DNA from: Gracilariopsis chorda
Taxonomy: Eukaryota; Rhodophyta; Florideophyceae; Gracilariales; Gracilariaceae
Direction of reading: 5' to 3'
Assembly (NCBI GenBank): GCA_003194525.1
Contig: NBIV01000011.1
Span: 434,001 to 498,000 of the forward strand
DNA: 64,000 nucleotides
How positions within the stretch are numbered: position 1 is the stretch's first letter; each line of letters starts with the position of its first letter. Positions 1 to 10,401 of this stretch are shown piece after piece. The notes below the pieces were generated by a model. It had not been told where the DNA came from. It saw nothing but the letters and a program-made list of their open reading frames with translations, and searched no databases. Both the position numbers and the translations under genes were made by a program.

Positions 1-336
1 CTTCGCGCCGCAGGATGGAGCGTGATCGGGGTGGACTTCCCCATGCCGGCGCCGCTGGCACACAACCGCATCGTCGCCATGAGTCGCAACATGATGCATA
101 CCTGGATGAATGCCAGCGGTCGACGCGTCGTGCATCACCTCGTCGACCAGCTATGCGCACCGACGCCATCGCCCTCGTCATCGCCGCCGTCGTCGTCGTC
201 GTCGTCGTCGTCCACAGCCCAGGCGCGGCTGTTCAAACGCGTGAGTCGCGTGGAAGAGGAGGACCGAGCGACGCAACCGGCGCTGCTCAGCAAGCTGAGC
301 CTCAAGCTGTCGCTGCCCGGGAGGGACGCTGATTAA
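1..336 (+). CDS. 3' end of an unidentified protein gene (partial)
   Basis: An open frame runs in from the left edge and ends at a stop at 334-336. It would encode the last 111 residues of a larger protein. The first half is a plausible globular segment (GVDFPMPAPLAHNRIVAMSR and following). After that come a Ser/Pro-rich stretch from TCA/TCG/TCC repeats (about 165-220) and a Lys/Leu-rich tail. I do not recognise the family. The start lies outside the window. The other two frames over this stretch are also open because of the triplet repeats, so the frame choice rests on its continuity to base 1 and its less biased composition. Confidence 0.45.
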   Translation, partial: LRAAGWSVIGVDFPMPAPLAHNRIVAMSRNMMHTWMNASGRRVVHHLVDQLCAPTPSPSSSPPSSSSSSSSTAQARLFKRVSRVEEEDRATQPALLSKLSLKLSLPGRDAD

Positions 337-580
337 TATTTGGTACCGTATTCCGTAAACTCTGCGCGTGTTTTGAAGCGCCACGTGAGAGCCGCCCGTG
401 CAACCACAGCCACTGCGCGTAGTGGCACCGCTGCACGCACCTCGCTGTCGAAACGGTTCCGCCTCGCCCATCTCTCTCGCACACCCACACGCACGCCAGT
501 CCACACCATATGCGTCGACCGTCCCTTCTCCCCCTCACCCCTTCTCTTCCCCTCCCCCTCTTTCATCGCCTCTCGCCGCC

Positions 581-3424
581 ATGCCCGTCTCCCCCGCCCC
601 GCCACCGTCCCCTCCCTCTCCCCCCTCTCCCCCCTCCTCCTCCGAGGCCCGCGTACTCCAGTGGTTGCACTCGCTCCCCCATCACCCGCCAGACTCCGTC
701 TCTGTGCCGCCACCCAATACACCACAATCAGCTCCACCACCCAAGCCACGTAAGCGTGGTCGGGCGCCCTCTTCGGCGCGCTCTCTCACCATCTCCTCTC
801 CCCTTCCACCACCCCCGCCACGCCCGTTGATACCGCCACCGCCCTTCCCGCCCCCAGAACCAGCCCCGGCACTGCCACCACCACGGCCTCAACCAGCGCC
901 TCCCCCTCCCCCTCCACCTCCGCCACCACCTCCGCCAACACCTCCGCTCAGTCACTTTGCGCGTTTACACGGCCTGCAGCGACCTCCTCCGCCACCGCCA
1001 CCGCCACCGCCACCCCCAGCTCCAGCTCCAGCTCCAGCTCCAGCGCGACCGCTCAACGGCCGCCCACCACGTCCCAACTACGCCCCACCACCGCCTACGC
1101 GCGCGAGACCTCCGCTATCCGCCCGTTCCAAGCTTGAAGATGCCGCCCGTCTGCAGTCCTCCTTTCGAACAGCCTCTGTGCATCGCGCTGACTCGGACCG
1201 ATTGCCGCCGCCGCCGCGCAACTCCAGTAATGGTGCAATGAGTGCCTTACCGAGCGACTTTGGTTTAGGCATTGAGCGCGTCACCTCCGAACATTTTTCC
1301 AGAGTAGGAAGCACAAATGTTCCCAGAAATGATTCACTTGCGTCTGCAGCTGCCCCACCAGCCGCCGCTCAATTTGGCTTGCGTTTTACTTTTCAGTCAC
1401 TTCAGTCTTACGGTCATACTGAAAAGTCCTCGACGTCGCTTGCGGATGATGCTAATGTAAACGCTAACGGATTTGTGGGAGGGGTTTACGCCAATTATCT
1501 TAGCCCAGTCTTTGATAGAAATACATGGAGTGCAACTCAGTTGCTTTTGCCTTCCCGGGTGGAGGAGGCGGCTGGACCTGCCTTGTATCGTCGCGGCTCC
1601 ATTGATGACTTCTGGAAGCTTGGTACTCGACTCGGTATGGGTGCCTGTTCAGAAGTGCGTCTTGGTGAATCCATTAACGATTCTTCTGTTCGTGCCGCTA
1701 TTAAGATTGTTTCCAAGGGCGCTCCGGATTTGTTCTGCCCACAGTCCGGTGATTGTCGCGAGGTTCTCGCCTTTCGTGCCATGCAGAGCCACTCCAGTCT
1801 TGTTCAGTGTTTGGGAATTTATGAGGATGAACGATTCATTTATATCGTCATGGAATTGCTTACGGGCGGACAAATGCTGCCTAGACTCACTGACAGAGAG
1901 CGATATTATCCCCGATATTGCGAAAATGATATTGTCACTGTTGCGCGCTCGTTGGTGCGCGCACTTGCCCATCTCCATCTTCATGGTATTGCCCATCGCG
2001 ATGTCAAACCGGAGAACATTCTCTATGTTTCTGAAAGCAAAGACCCCACTGTGAAGCTCACTGATTTTGGCATCGCGCATACCAATGCTCACAACGTGAA
2101 CGCGACGGACATGGTCGGCACACCGCTGTATATTGCCCCTGAAGTGCTCCTACGACAGCCCTACGGTTGTGCGGCTGACATGTGGAGTTTCGGTGTCATT
2201 GTCCATACCCTGCTCGTCGGCTTCCCGCCCTTTGATGATGACGATCTTGTTAACCTGATCAACAAGGTCAAGTACGATGATAGTGGTTTGAAGGCGCCTG
2301 AATGGTCTCTTGTATCAGAAGGAGCTCGTGATTTTGTTCGTCATCTGCTTGTACGCGATGTTCCACAGCGCCTTACTGCACAACAAGCACTTGCGCATCC
2401 GTGGCTCACTACACCGCGTCCACCACCGTTTCCAGCACCTCCGATTCCTGCACATTCACGACAATCGCGAAATCCCTTGCCAAGACAATCTACCCATGCA
2501 TGCCGTCAACAGGGTATTGTGCCGCTTGCTGCGGCGCAGAATAACCTGGAGCACTTTTTGCGGCGCAATATCTGGAAGAGGCGTGAAAGTGAACGAAAAT
2601 CTCAACCGGAACCTAAGCTATCCATGCTGGTTTCCCTTTCTGAGAAGACACTCAAGGTTTCGGACTCGGCAAACGATCTCGATATTCCTGAACAGTCTAT
2701 CTTGTCCGATGCGCTTGCTGCGTCTATTTCGCCGCCTCGAACTCCAAAGGAACGACAGCCACGACATAGTCCACTTGCTGTTAATGACGCTGTGGCAGGT
2801 AGTTCCGATATTGCTGATAGTCCAATGCTTACCCCACAACCTACAATCGGTACTCAGTCCGCATCCCCAGCCTCTGGACGTTTGCCCCGATCTCATCGAT
2901 TCGATATCTCGGACGTGCCACTACTCAAGCACCAGGATGTTGATACGGAACATCAGAAAGAGCAGGAACGTCTACGTCAGCGTAGGTTGAGAATTCAAGC
3001 GCAGTTGTCAAGAAGAAAAAGACTCAAAGAGCGAAAGAGCTTGAACGGTTCCGAGAATCTTGCCTCGGAGCCTTCAGAGCCTATTTCTTCCCGAACTGCC
3101 TCTTCTCAACCGGAAGACTTGGATGAACGCGCTGATTCCCTGTTCACAGACCCCAAGTTTTCCGATGACAGTCTGAGCATGTCTTTGGAAGAAACTTTCC
3201 CCTCGCGTAGGGTTGCTGATGCGCAAGAGGATGTGGACAGAATTCATAAACAGCGCGCTGATAATGAACACAAATCTAGGGGTAACTTGCTTGGTAGAAG
3301 AACCAAGCATTTTGGGAATGGCAAACACACTCCAAAGTCTGAGAAGACAAAGCATTCAAGGGTGAAGGGTGTTAGAGTACTGAGGCGCCAAAGACATGCT
3401 GTTGCATCCGCAAGCAGCAACTGA
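581..3424 (+). CDS. Proline-rich CAMK-type serine/threonine protein kinase
   Basis: A 947-residue protein kinase. I chose the ATG at 581 because it lies in a strong context (gccgccATG) at the end of a CT-rich leader; the open frame upstream has no earlier ATG. Residues about 1-260 are low complexity, mainly poly-Pro with a Pro-Ala tract. The kinase domain spans about 345-610 and looks complete: Gly loop LGMGACSEV, AAIK lysine near 375, HRDVKPEN with catalytic Asp near 474, DFG near 495, and GTPLYIAPE. The acidic loop after HRD and the C-lobe resemble CaMK/MAPKAPK/CDPK kinases, but no EF-hands follow. The C-terminal 330 residues are charged and Ser-rich with a basic end (RRLRIQAQLSRRKRLKERKS), probably a regulatory tail. 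The substrate cannot be told from the sequence. Confidence 0.88.
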   Translation: MPVSPAPPPSPPSPPSPPSSSEARVLQWLHSLPHHPPDSVSVPPPNTPQSAPPPKPRKRGRAPSSARSLTISSPLPPPPPRPLIPPPPFPPPEPAPALPPPRPQPAPPPPPPPPPPPPPTPPLSHFARLHGLQRPPPPPPPPPPPPAPAPAPAPARPLNGRPPRPNYAPPPPTRARPPLSARSKLEDAARLQSSFRTASVHRADSDRLPPPPRNSSNGAMSALPSDFGLGIERVTSEHFSRVGSTNVPRNDSLASAAAPPAAAQFGLRFTFQSLQSYGHTEKSSTSLADDANVNANGFVGGVYANYLSPVFDRNTWSATQLLLPSRVEEAAGPALYRRGSIDDFWKLGTRLGMGACSEVRLGESINDSSVRAAIKIVSKGAPDLFCPQSGDCREVLAFRAMQSHSSLVQCLGIYEDERFIYIVMELLTGGQMLPRLTDRERYYPRYCENDIVTVARSLVRALAHLHLHGIAHRDVKPENILYVSESKDPTVKLTDFGIAHTNAHNVNATDMVGTPLYIAPEVLLRQPYGCAADMWSFGVIVHTLLVGFPPFDDDDLVNLINKVKYDDSGLKAPEWSLVSEGARDFVRHLLVRDVPQRLTAQQALAHPWLTTPRPPPFPAPPIPAHSRQSRNPLPRQSTHACRQQGIVPLAAAQNNLEHFLRRNIWKRRESERKSQPEPKLSMLVSLSEKTLKVSDSANDLDIPEQSILSDALAASISPPRTPKERQPRHSPLAVNDAVAGSSDIADSPMLTPQPTIGTQSASPASGRLPRSHRFDISDVPLLKHQDVDTEHQKEQERLRQRRLRIQAQLSRRKRLKERKSLNGSENLASEPSEPISSRTASSQPEDLDERADSLFTDPKFSDDSLSMSLEETFPSRRVADAQEDVDRIHKQRADNEHKSRGNLLGRRTKHFGNGKHTPKSEKTKHSRVKGVRVLRRQRHAVASASSN

Positions 3425-4300
3425 TTGCACATCGCTTGTTCTCTTTTCTCTCTATGCTCATCTCTCGTCTAATTAGCGTCGGCCGTAACGACAAGTTTCG
3501 GAAGGGAGGGGGGGAGTTTTTTCTCGTTTTAGTTGTTGCCTTGTCTCCGCTTCATGGAAACTTGGTACCCGTTTTCGTAACACTTGCCGTCATGTATCTT
3601 TTTCTCTGTTTTTCTCTTCTATTTTTCCACCACCAGTACCTTTGGTACCCTCCGGTACTAGCAGTTGCATCTATGTTCATATTTTATCGAGGTTGGAAGT
3701 TTAACGGTGGCTCTCCGTGATCACATTTGTAGATGTTCTCCATCCTCGCTGTAGTGCAATTCATATCCCCAATTCGGTTCACAGAATGTATATCTCAGAA
3801 GAACCATTAGATTTCGTTTCTGGAATGCTGCTCCCCACTCCCGCCTTTTTTACGCTTCCGTTTTCGCAAAGAGATCCACCGACTACCGACATTTTTGGTC
3901 GTCTCAATTCTAACTTGTGCCTTGTTAAAGACCACACCTTCTGTGTTTGATTTTATTTGGTTCTTTGTGGAGAATTGCATACCCTCCCGAGTCCGTTCTT
4001 GGTAGCTAGCACAAGAAACCCTCAGTGGTGTGTACCATATTGGGCATGCCTCTCATGAAAGAATCTGCGTTTCTGCAGTTCATTTTTCTTCTGCCCTGTC
4101 TCCGTCTACGTAAAATAGACCGCGGGCAGCGGCGACCGCCCTTCACCAAGATCCCTCGCTGCAAACATATTTCTCTTTCAAAGATTGTCTACTCACTGTT
4201 TCCTGCATTTTGGTCTTTGCCTGTTGCTCTGTGTGCTTATTCTATCCTCTATTCCAACAAAAGCGCAACTTCGAACTCTACATGACATATATACTGAACC
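3425..4300. other. Intergenic region, no gene seen
   Basis: T-rich sequence between the kinase and the solenoid gene. Short open frames here have no coding look. It contains two GGTACC-centred motifs (near 3564 and 3643) of the dispersed TACCC/GGTA vocabulary reported separately. Confidence 0.5.
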
Positions 4301-5848
4301 ATGACGATGAACATTCTAGTCGATCCACGAACAGTTTCTCCCTCTTCGGAAGTCCAAAAGTATAGAAGATGCGCTACGAAACCGTCACAGGGACAGAAGA
4401 AATCAGAGCCGTTCAAATGTGGCACGGCCAAACGTATTCGTGGACCTAGACCCAAACTGTCCAAGTCTTTGACCAGTATGTGCCGAGAAGAAGCCATCGA
4501 ACTCGTCAACGACTATGGCGCCCTTGCGCTCAACGCGACCGAGCTGCCAGTTCTGGAACATGCGATCAGCGTTATTACTGACCTCTTGCAACGCCGATTT
4601 TGTGATGTGGTTGCAGGCTTAGAGGCGAACGTGATTCGGCGCGTATGCCGTGCATTCCGAGCGAACTCAAGGGAAGCATCGTTCGTGTACACGGTGTGTC
4701 GTTTTGTTACCATTCTAGGAAAGAACTCTGCACAACACTGCCTCTGTATGTCCAAACTCATCGATGTGGTCTTATGTGAGGATTTGCTCCGCATGCACTA
4801 TGACGGATGCATCACTGTGCACACGGCGATCATTGAAGCTTTCACGGCCTTGTTGAACGCAAGTGAATCGCACCGACAGGCACTGAACGAGCCCAAGTCA
4901 AGATGTATGGAATGGGTCTTTGCCTATCTTCGAAGATGGAAAGAATCCGAGGAAATGCAACTTGTGATACTCGAGTACTTCCGGACTGTGCTCGAGGACG
5001 AAGAGGAATTGAAGCTTGTAGCTATGACTAGGGGTCTGCTTGTCGATCTGAACTCTGTCGTTGAGCAGTTTCCGTATTCATATAGTGTACGCTATTTGGT
5101 TCTCGATACGCTTGTCAATCTCACAGAGCAGTCAGAAGAAATTAGAAAGCAAAGCATCAACGAAGGTCATGTGACCCAAGTATTGGAAACCTTAGATATT
5201 TTTCGTGGAACACCGGAAACGGTGTACATGGTGTGCCAAGCTGTTAAGAACTATGCTGTCGAAATAGAAAACAGAAGCTTCATGGGAAAGAACGGCGTGA
5301 TTCAGGAACTCCTGCAAACTTTGCGGAAGATGCTTGATCCGACAAGGGACATATATTCGCATTCTCATAGGCAAGTGCTTCGCGAGGTCCTCGTTGCATT
5401 GCGGTTCCTGATCAACGGGAGCCAAGCTAATCGGCTCATACTGTTGGACACCAATGAGCTGCAGATCATAAAAGAAGTTGTACACACGTACAAATACGAC
5501 AAGTATGTGGTCGAAGCGGCTCTAGAGGTATTGGAGACACTGTGCGGTGACTACTTTCAAGACAAAGCAAAACCGCCCTGTTTCCTATATGAGACTTCAA
5601 AGCGAGAGGCTTTCGAGGATATCATACGATATGTCACGACAACACTCACTGAAAACAAAGGCAGAGTGTATTATGCAGAACTCACATGCTCAGTTCTTCT
5701 TCAAGTCTGTTCTCTCGGGTGCGACAAAGTTATGTTAGAGACATGTCCTGGGCTCCGCAGACTTATACCCCAAGTTATAGACCTGTGCTTTGAGAAGAAA
5801 ATCGTCCTCAATGTAGCGATCTCCTTGGCAAGATATACACAGAGGTAA
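4301..5848 (+). CDS. Alpha-solenoid (armadillo/HEAT-like) protein of unknown function
   Basis: A 515-residue intron-less frame starting at ATG 4301, with a second ATG two codons later. Residues 1-60 are basic and disordered. The rest is almost entirely helical in character, with repeating about 40-residue units of amphipathic helices rich in Leu, Val and Glu (for example VICRFVTILGK-like and LVILEYFRTVLEDEEEL-like stretches). This fits an armadillo/HEAT-type right-handed solenoid that would act as a protein-binding scaffold. No catalytic motif, signal peptide or membrane segment is seen. Family assignment below fold level is not possible by eye. Confidence 0.75.
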   Translation: MTMNILVDPRTVSPSSEVQKYRRCATKPSQGQKKSEPFKCGTAKRIRGPRPKLSKSLTSMCREEAIELVNDYGALALNATELPVLEHAISVITDLLQRRFCDVVAGLEANVIRRVCRAFRANSREASFVYTVCRFVTILGKNSAQHCLCMSKLIDVVLCEDLLRMHYDGCITVHTAIIEAFTALLNASESHRQALNEPKSRCMEWVFAYLRRWKESEEMQLVILEYFRTVLEDEEELKLVAMTRGLLVDLNSVVEQFPYSYSVRYLVLDTLVNLTEQSEEIRKQSINEGHVTQVLETLDIFRGTPETVYMVCQAVKNYAVEIENRSFMGKNGVIQELLQTLRKMLDPTRDIYSHSHRQVLREVLVALRFLINGSQANRLILLDTNELQIIKEVVHTYKYDKYVVEAALEVLETLCGDYFQDKAKPPCFLYETSKREAFEDIIRYVTTTLTENKGRVYYAELTCSVLLQVCSLGCDKVMLETCPGLRRLIPQVIDLCFEKKIVLNVAISLARYTQR

Positions 5849-6502
5849 CAAGCCAAGTTGCAGAACTGCTAAAAATGTATGCTTTTGCGGAAATCAGTCT
5901 TAAACTTTGGATCCATTCATCCTGCACAATCTCCTTCCCCTCTGCTGTATTTGGGTTAACCAAAACAAGATCCAGACTTCTAGAGAATGTTGGTTTCTGA
6001 TCTAGTAAACTTGAAGATGGAGCACCCTTTCGATTCAAATGTTTTTCCTGTGTCATCGATCTGGGGCACCATCATGATGATCTACTCCTGGAACAACCAA
6101 AGCACTATATTCCAACTAGGCCATGCTGCACTGGTCTTTGCATACAAAAAAAAGGAACCTTCGACGTGACGCTGTTCTGTTCGAATTAAAACTCGAAAAG
6201 CCATCAGCTTTACTAAACGGGCACTAACTGACCGGACCGTGGTTATCTTCCTTTTGCAACTGGTGGAATCGAACGAGAACGGAAAATCAGAATCTAAGCT
6301 CATGAATCAAGTTTGCCAGAGAACTTTCAGAATTGGTGTAGAGAGCTGTGTTAGCCACTCACAAAAGCATTCCTAGGTTATTGACTGTCACTGCATCCAG
6401 CTGAAATTACATAGAACTGTTGGAAAGACAAATGCTAAGTCCACTGTCCTAATATTGAAGAGCGTTCAGGAGCAAATTGCTATTCTAAGTCGAGGGTTTC
6501 TC
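5849..6502. other. Intergenic region, no gene seen
   Basis: AT-rich spacer between two co-directional genes. No convincing coding frame, RNA gene or repeat was found. Confidence 0.5.
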
Positions 6503-9500
6503 ATGAAACAGAGAATTGTTCTGTTCAACAATTTGACGCCATCTGAGGATACTCCACATCCCCATGGGGACTCTGCAAATCAAAGCTTGAAATTTGTGGA
6601 AGGGTATGTGAGAGTTCCACGAGGTGAATCCTCAAACCCTCTCAAGAGCAATCACAACATGCGTGGAAGGAAGCAATACCCATTCAATGGATTCCCTTCG
6701 CGCACAACTCATGAGCGATTAACAGCCGGACTGTTCAGCTCAAAGTCCGCACACACGAGTGGGACCAGACTCCAAACCAGCCCGGATGAAAATCGGCATA
6801 CACGATTCGTAGACGAAAAAAGTTTTGCCTCGCAAGATCGGGTGAGCGAGGATATCTCACTATACTTGGGGCAACGCTCCACGTCAAAGAGAAATTGCCG
6901 AAATCTAGGTCCTCGATCGCCAGTGGAAAGCACATGGTTATCAGGAGGGCGGTGCAGAAGTGCACTGATATGTTTGACCTGTATGTTCTTCTCACTGTGG
7001 TACTTCAAAGAGATCAACGAGACGCCTAGCGAAGGAAATAACCCAGTAAGATATCTTGCCTCGAGAATATCTCTTGACAAGTTCTCTGGTGCTTCTAACA
7101 TTACACAAGGGCATACCAGATCAAAAACTCTTTGGATAGACCATGTCGTACAAGGGGATCAAAACCAAATTCTAATACCAGAAACGTTTGAAAGCAGGTT
7201 TAACAACGAAATTGCACCTCTACTTGACAATCATCTTGATCGAGTATGGGGAGATAATGCACTCTTGAGATGCCCAAATGGGGAACAAACGTTTGCAATG
7301 TTCTCTCTGAAGGAAGCAGAAAATTTACCGGCCACCATATCCTTCGGCAAGCAATGCAGTCGTATGAAGCAATTGAATCCTTGTTTTCAGGAACATGAAG
7401 TTTCAGATCTGAGACAACTCCAAATTCAAGTTCCTTCTAAATCAAGCCTATCTTCGTATTCTGTGACAATACTTATCAATCGATCTGCCGACAAGAACTC
7501 TGAAGAAAGTCCTAGGGATGCTCAAGTTCTAGGAGTAGCCCAAGGAACAGTCCAAATTGTGCTTTCTGACTTATCTAAGTTGGCGTTAAAACGATACTGC
7601 AGTCGCCAAAGGCACCATTTTGCGGATGATGCAACTTCCACATCAAACTCAGAAAATGATATTAGGCTAATAACTTTGTACGAGCTAAAGCGTCTGTACG
7701 GAGTATTGTCTCGCCGAAAACTAGATACTGGATATTTCTCCCAGCTTTGGGACGTTCATGAATTATCAAAGGCCACAATTGATCCCGTTCAACATTCTCG
7801 TCATCGACGAGCAGGGGATAAAGAGTCTTTTGATCCAAGTTCCAGAACGACCCTACCTCTAAATGAGAGTGAAATCACAAGCTCTTCCCTGGGTTTGGAA
7901 CATCAAAAGAATCGGTTTGCAAATGCTTCTGAAACAGATGTGTGGGAAGAGTTCTCGAGTTTCAACAGATCTGGTAATAAGAATTCATCAGAACGTCTAG
8001 CCCCCAGTCTTGAAGGAGATCTTCCAAAGGAACAAAACCAGAGTTTCAACTCACCACGGAATATAACTACAAGCGAGGGCAACGAGAATGGCGTAGAATC
8101 TGTAATCGAACAACTGCCAGTTACGAAGGAAGATCAAGACGAACCTCGGGGTGCTGATGATGGCCAGCAAGAATCAGAACTAGAAGCTGAATCTGAAGAT
8201 GATGAGGACACCTCAACTATAAACGTTAGTTCACGTAAAAAAAACGAAAGTGCGTTCAGTAAGACGTCTGCTGATGATGGAAAACCTCGAATTACTTCTG
8301 AACACTCTAACTCTATTCAGAGGACCGAATCCATGACCCCCGGAGAAACGCTTCCAGATTCACATGCAGTTTCAGCGAGCACTCCCCAAAATCGTTCTGA
8401 CATAAGCACAGCTTCAGAAAGTTCCTCAGGCCAGAAGACTAGGGAGTCTGTTCGGACAATTGAATCCTCTTCTGTACATGGAGCATTCACCCAAACTGCC
8501 ATTGACACTCCTCAATTCGTTGACGAAGACAGAAGTTCACAGAATGCACCAGAGACAACACCGACCCGCCCTTCCTCCTACACAAACGGACCACTCACCC
8601 AAAGCGAGGTCGGTACTTCTCAATTCGCTGACAGTGACAGAGATGCAGTCAGTTCACAAAATGTCCGAGAGACTACGGGGGCTGCTCATGTTGACCCTGT
8701 CTCACAGGTTGACAGTCCTCAGCTCATGGACAACACCGGATATGCCTATGATTCACGACAAGAATCAAGTCTACAGGAGTCCGGAAAGCCAATGCAGGAT
8801 GCATTCAATTCAGAAGCATCAAACTCGCCAGGAATCGGGATGCCAGTGCAGCACATGTATAGGGATTTACCACGCGTATACAGAGGATTGCAGAGAGGCG
8901 TAAGTTCTTCCCAGGTTGAGACTCAAGCCCATGCTGGGATATCTGGAAGAGCTCCACTCCGAAGGAGCACAATGGATCTATCTTACGACAGTGACACAGC
9001 TAGAACTCGGGAGAGCCAAGAACATGCTACTGGTCCGAATTTTCCGCACACTGGAGCTCATGGTACGATGGTGGATCGAAATTCGAGAGTCACAGGAAAC
9101 CTGATTACCGCCAGCGCTAATCGTGATCAATACATTTCGATGCAGAGCAGAGAATCTGATCTCCTCCAGAGACGCGCCCCGATGAGACAGGTTCCGCGAA
9201 GCATTCCAGATCGACAAGCGGCATACCGCTCGTCAGGCATTGACAACTCACATTCGAAACTGCAAGGACTAATACCTCGTCACTACCCCATGGAAGCCAA
9301 GTCGAGCAATAGCATGGGAAGAAAACCATCACGGTACCCCGGAAGACAATCGCCGACGGTACGCACTGAAAACAGGCAGGGTTCTAGAGGGCTCCAGTAT
9401 GGTCCTTCTCGTGATCAACGTTTCCCGATGCGTGAGCAGCCGCAAACTGCTGTCGCTCAAATGATGCAACAAGGTTTCAGAGGTACTGCTATTGCAGGGC

Positions 9501-9646
9501 ATTCAAATCATAGCCCTGAAGAGGGATTAACTCAGCCTAGCCTGGCTGACGGGGATCCACAACGGATATACCGGAAGCCTTACGCTCAAAAAGGACCCCT
9601 TGAAGGGACACATCAAGCTGTGAACCGAAGAATGTTCCGTGGGTAA
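6503..9646 (+). CDS. Large orphan type II membrane protein with disordered outer domain
   Basis: A 1047-residue protein from ATG 6503; the frame is open 48 nt further upstream but without an ATG. There is one hydrophobic segment (LICLTCMFFSLWYF, about 153-170) preceded by a basic stretch and no cleavable signal. This suggests a type II protein with a 150-residue cytosolic head and about 880 residues in the lumen or outside. The middle is Ser/Glu/Asp-rich, with an acidic run near 560-580. About residues 660-755 hold two to three imperfect copies of a roughly 36-residue motif (TPQFVDEDRSSQN, then TSQFADSDRDAVSSQN, then SPQLMD). The last 250 residues are rich in Arg, Gln, Tyr and Pro, resembling a prion-like or matrix-binding tail. 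Function is unknown. Few Cys residues make a stable folded ectodomain doubtful. Confidence 0.75.
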   Translation: MKQRIVLFNNLTPSEDTPHPHGDSANQSLKFVEGYVRVPRGESSNPLKSNHNMRGRKQYPFNGFPSRTTHERLTAGLFSSKSAHTSGTRLQTSPDENRHTRFVDEKSFASQDRVSEDISLYLGQRSTSKRNCRNLGPRSPVESTWLSGGRCRSALICLTCMFFSLWYFKEINETPSEGNNPVRYLASRISLDKFSGASNITQGHTRSKTLWIDHVVQGDQNQILIPETFESRFNNEIAPLLDNHLDRVWGDNALLRCPNGEQTFAMFSLKEAENLPATISFGKQCSRMKQLNPCFQEHEVSDLRQLQIQVPSKSSLSSYSVTILINRSADKNSEESPRDAQVLGVAQGTVQIVLSDLSKLALKRYCSRQRHHFADDATSTSNSENDIRLITLYELKRLYGVLSRRKLDTGYFSQLWDVHELSKATIDPVQHSRHRRAGDKESFDPSSRTTLPLNESEITSSSLGLEHQKNRFANASETDVWEEFSSFNRSGNKNSSERLAPSLEGDLPKEQNQSFNSPRNITTSEGNENGVESVIEQLPVTKEDQDEPRGADDGQQESELEAESEDDEDTSTINVSSRKKNESAFSKTSADDGKPRITSEHSNSIQRTESMTPGETLPDSHAVSASTPQNRSDISTASESSSGQKTRESVRTIESSSVHGAFTQTAIDTPQFVDEDRSSQNAPETTPTRPSSYTNGPLTQSEVGTSQFADSDRDAVSSQNVRETTGAAHVDPVSQVDSPQLMDNTGYAYDSRQESSLQESGKPMQDAFNSEASNSPGIGMPVQHMYRDLPRVYRGLQRGVSSSQVETQAHAGISGRAPLRRSTMDLSYDSDTARTRESQEHATGPNFPHTGAHGTMVDRNSRVTGNLITASANRDQYISMQSRESDLLQRRAPMRQVPRSIPDRQAAYRSSGIDNSHSKLQGLIPRHYPMEAKSSNSMGRKPSRYPGRQSPTVRTENRQGSRGLQYGPSRDQRFPMREQPQTAVAQMMQQGFRGTAIAGHSNHSPEEGLTQPSLADGDPQRIYRKPYAQKGPLEGTHQAVNRRMFRG

Positions 9647-10401
9647 ATGGAATTGTCCTCCAGAATATAGATATTGGGATACTCAGTTCTAAACGCCAAT
9701 TTTGCTGACCGCAAGAAGAAGTCTCAAAGAAAGAGTTATGTACAAAGCCAGAAAGCCGAAACTCAGAACACAAGAGAGCCAGTGAAGCCATCTAACGAAT
9801 ACCAGTTTGTTCAAACTGGTCAATCTTACGCAGCGGTGAAAAATGCACGCAAACGACAAGTTGTTGTAATAGCCCTTTGTGTGAAAGCACTTTGCGGTTG
9901 GGTTAGCGCCGCATTGGCGGATCATGCTCGAACCGCCAAGGAGCCCAAGGAACATGTGTTCCGTCAGTCGCAGTGTGCCGTCCTTCCGTCAAGGGAGGGC
10001 GACATAGATAAGGCCCTGAGACTGCTTCCGGAAGCTCGTATTCCGGATCAGAGGTCTGCTTTGGAGACCAACCTAGGCGACCTAATCACGCGCATACCGC
10101 ACACAACAAACATCAACAGCATCATACACAACTTGTGCTGTGGGATACTCTGTGTCAAACCCAATATGAACTATTCCGTGTCGTTTGAAAGTGAAAGCCA
10201 GCAGAGCCCCCGCCCTCTTGATGCGTGCAGGTGCTCCCCAAGTCGTATACTCTTAATCATAAGGAAATTGACATAAATCAGGGCTTATGCAGTTACATGA
10301 GATGCAACAGTGAGGATGTGTGTGGCTCTATACTCGCTGGTCACTATCATTGCTCTGTGTATTTGAAGAGCGAAGGAGGGCATGTCTTTGAAATGTTTCC
10401 G
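9647..10401. other. Intergenic region with an unconvincing open frame
   Basis: A frame without an early ATG is open from about 9674 to 10276 on the plus strand (about 200 codons, first in-frame ATG only at 10165). It starts Lys/Gln-rich and shows no recognisable domain. It could be a decayed gene or an unrecognised exon, but I do not call it a gene. A 20-bp near-palindrome (ACCAGTTTG, TT, CAAACTGGT) lies at 9801-9820. Confidence 0.3.

Noticed and set aside
398-580. N-terminal extension of the kinase from a non-ATG start
   Set aside because: The ATG at 581 is in a strong context and the upstream frame has leader-like CT-rich composition.
9801-9820. Near-palindrome sharing GTTCAAACTGG with the inverted repeat at 63913
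   Set aside because: An 11-base match plus a short palindrome is suggestive but too small to link the two places.
9674-10276. 200-codon plus-strand frame
   Set aside because: No ATG until late, no domain, and composition changes along its length. Kept only as a note on the intergenic region.
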